Assembly: GCF_000731095.1 (NCBI RefSeq)
Contig: NZ_JMTZ01000011.1
Coordinates: forward strand, 1-64,000
From: Lysobacter antibioticus
GTDB lineage: Bacteria; Pseudomonadota; Gammaproteobacteria; Xanthomonadales; Xanthomonadaceae
Length of the DNA: 64,000 nt
Direction of reading: 5' to 3'
How positions within the stretch are numbered: position 1 is the first letter of the stretch; every line of letters begins with the position of its first letter. Below are positions 63,509 through 64,000 of the stretch, one piece after another. Below the pieces are notes generated by a model. The model worked only from the letters and a program-made list of their open reading frames with translations. It was not told the DNA's origin and ran no database searches. The translations under genes and the position numbers were made by a program.

Positions 63509-64000
63509 ATGAGCCGCTATCGCATTACGGAAAGCGTGGGCCGCCGCGTCGAGCACGTTCACAGCTACGACGACCTCGACATCCATCACCCGAGCCGCAA
63601 CGCGCGCGGCCTGCAGACCGGCCGCGACGCCGACTTCGAGCACGGCCGCGACCATGCGCGCGTCGACGGCGAGTTCGAGGAAATCCGCCGCACCAACGAC
63701 GGCCGCACCCTGGTCAAGAAAGACTTCATCCTCAGCCAGGACAGCCCGGGGCGGGTGCAGATTCCGGCGCCGGTCGAAGGCTATGTGCACTACCTGCCGA
63801 ACGACCCCACCGCCGCGCTGCGCATCTACGACCGTCCGCACGATCAGCCCGGCGCCAAGCTGGTGGGTCAGGTCCTGCACATGGACCCCCACTCGTTCAA
63901 GCTCAAGGAAGGCGCGCACGTGCAATACGGCCAGCCGCTCGGCGCGATGTCCGACACCGGCACGCCCGGTTCGGTGCACGCGCACGTCGAAGTCGAGGCC
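63509..64000 (+). CDS. M23-like effector, N-terminal part (runs off the window)
   Basis: The first 164 codons of a gene cut by the window edge. AAGGACTCTC precedes the ATG and there is no signal peptide. Residues about 80-164 resemble an M23 peptidase: VQIPAPVEGYVHYL, VGQVLHMDPHSF, GAHVQYGQPLGAMSDTGTPGSVHAHVE with the His-x-His motif at 157-159. Where the first zinc ligands would lie (about residues 67-74, TLVKKDFI) there is an Asp but no His, so activity is uncertain. By analogy with the upstream modules it should end in an XVIPCD, which is outside the window. Confidence 0.7.
   Translation, partial: MSRYRITESVGRRVEHVHSYDDLDIHHPSRNARGLQTGRDADFEHGRDHARVDGEFEEIRRTNDGRTLVKKDFILSQDSPGRVQIPAPVEGYVHYLPNDPTAALRIYDRPHDQPGAKLVGQVLHMDPHSFKLKEGAHVQYGQPLGAMSDTGTPGSVHAHVEVEA

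Overview
This window looks like a chromosomal segment of a Lysobacter-type bacterium (Xanthomonadaceae, Gammaproteobacteria). The evidence is the very high GC content with strong G/C third-position bias, the family's typical short dispersed repeats (GTAGGAGCGGCGCAAGCCGCGACC-type hairpins and CCCCCTTT-rich elements), the Xanthomonas-like forms of guaB, ppsA and phaE/phaC, and above all a Xanthomonadaceae-type bacterial-killing type IV secretion system (X-T4SS). The species was not determined.

Left part (1-16300), mostly housekeeping: DUF1244, folD, guaB-guaA, two small secreted-peptide genes (one Cys-rich, 52 aa), a TetR regulator divergent from a DUF1993 gene, tadA, tandem DUF2721 membrane genes, orn, an MscS-type channel, ppsA divergent from its regulator ppsR, a DUF1249 gene, and tRNA-Ala(GGC)-tRNA-Glu(TTC) with a recognisable promoter and terminator.

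Middle part (16300-41050): a secreted unknown protein; a compact five-gene minus-strand operon matching the uncharacterised STM4011-STM4015 cassette (two radical SAM proteins, a sulfatase-like hydrolase, an ATP-grasp protein and a leucine-rich-repeat-like protein); class III PHA synthase phaE-phaC; an SGNH hydrolase lipoprotein, DUF5329 and PspC genes; an NRDE protein; tRNA-Leu(CAA); DUF2214; a cysteine dioxygenase-like gene; metX; the complete cytochrome c maturation operon ccmABCDEFGHI (39125 down to 31801), in which a CCCCCTTT-rich repeat has landed twice, once in frame inside ccmH; DUF3293; and an aminotransferase.

Right part (41169-64000): the X-T4SS. The order is virB7-B8-B9-B10-B11-B1-B2-B3-B4-B5a-B5b-B6, followed by three DUF4189 secreted proteins plus a relic of a fourth. 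A toxin array comes next: lipoprotein / lysozyme-like effector, lipoprotein / GH19 effector, two lipoproteins / M23 effector, and lipoprotein / M23-like effector, the last running off the window. The three complete effectors share one peptidoglycan-binding domain plus a C-terminal XVIPCD-type secretion domain behind different peptidoglycan-degrading heads. The lipoproteins are the likely periplasmic immunity proteins. The coupling ATPase VirD4, which recruits XVIPCD effectors in Xanthomonas, is not encoded here.
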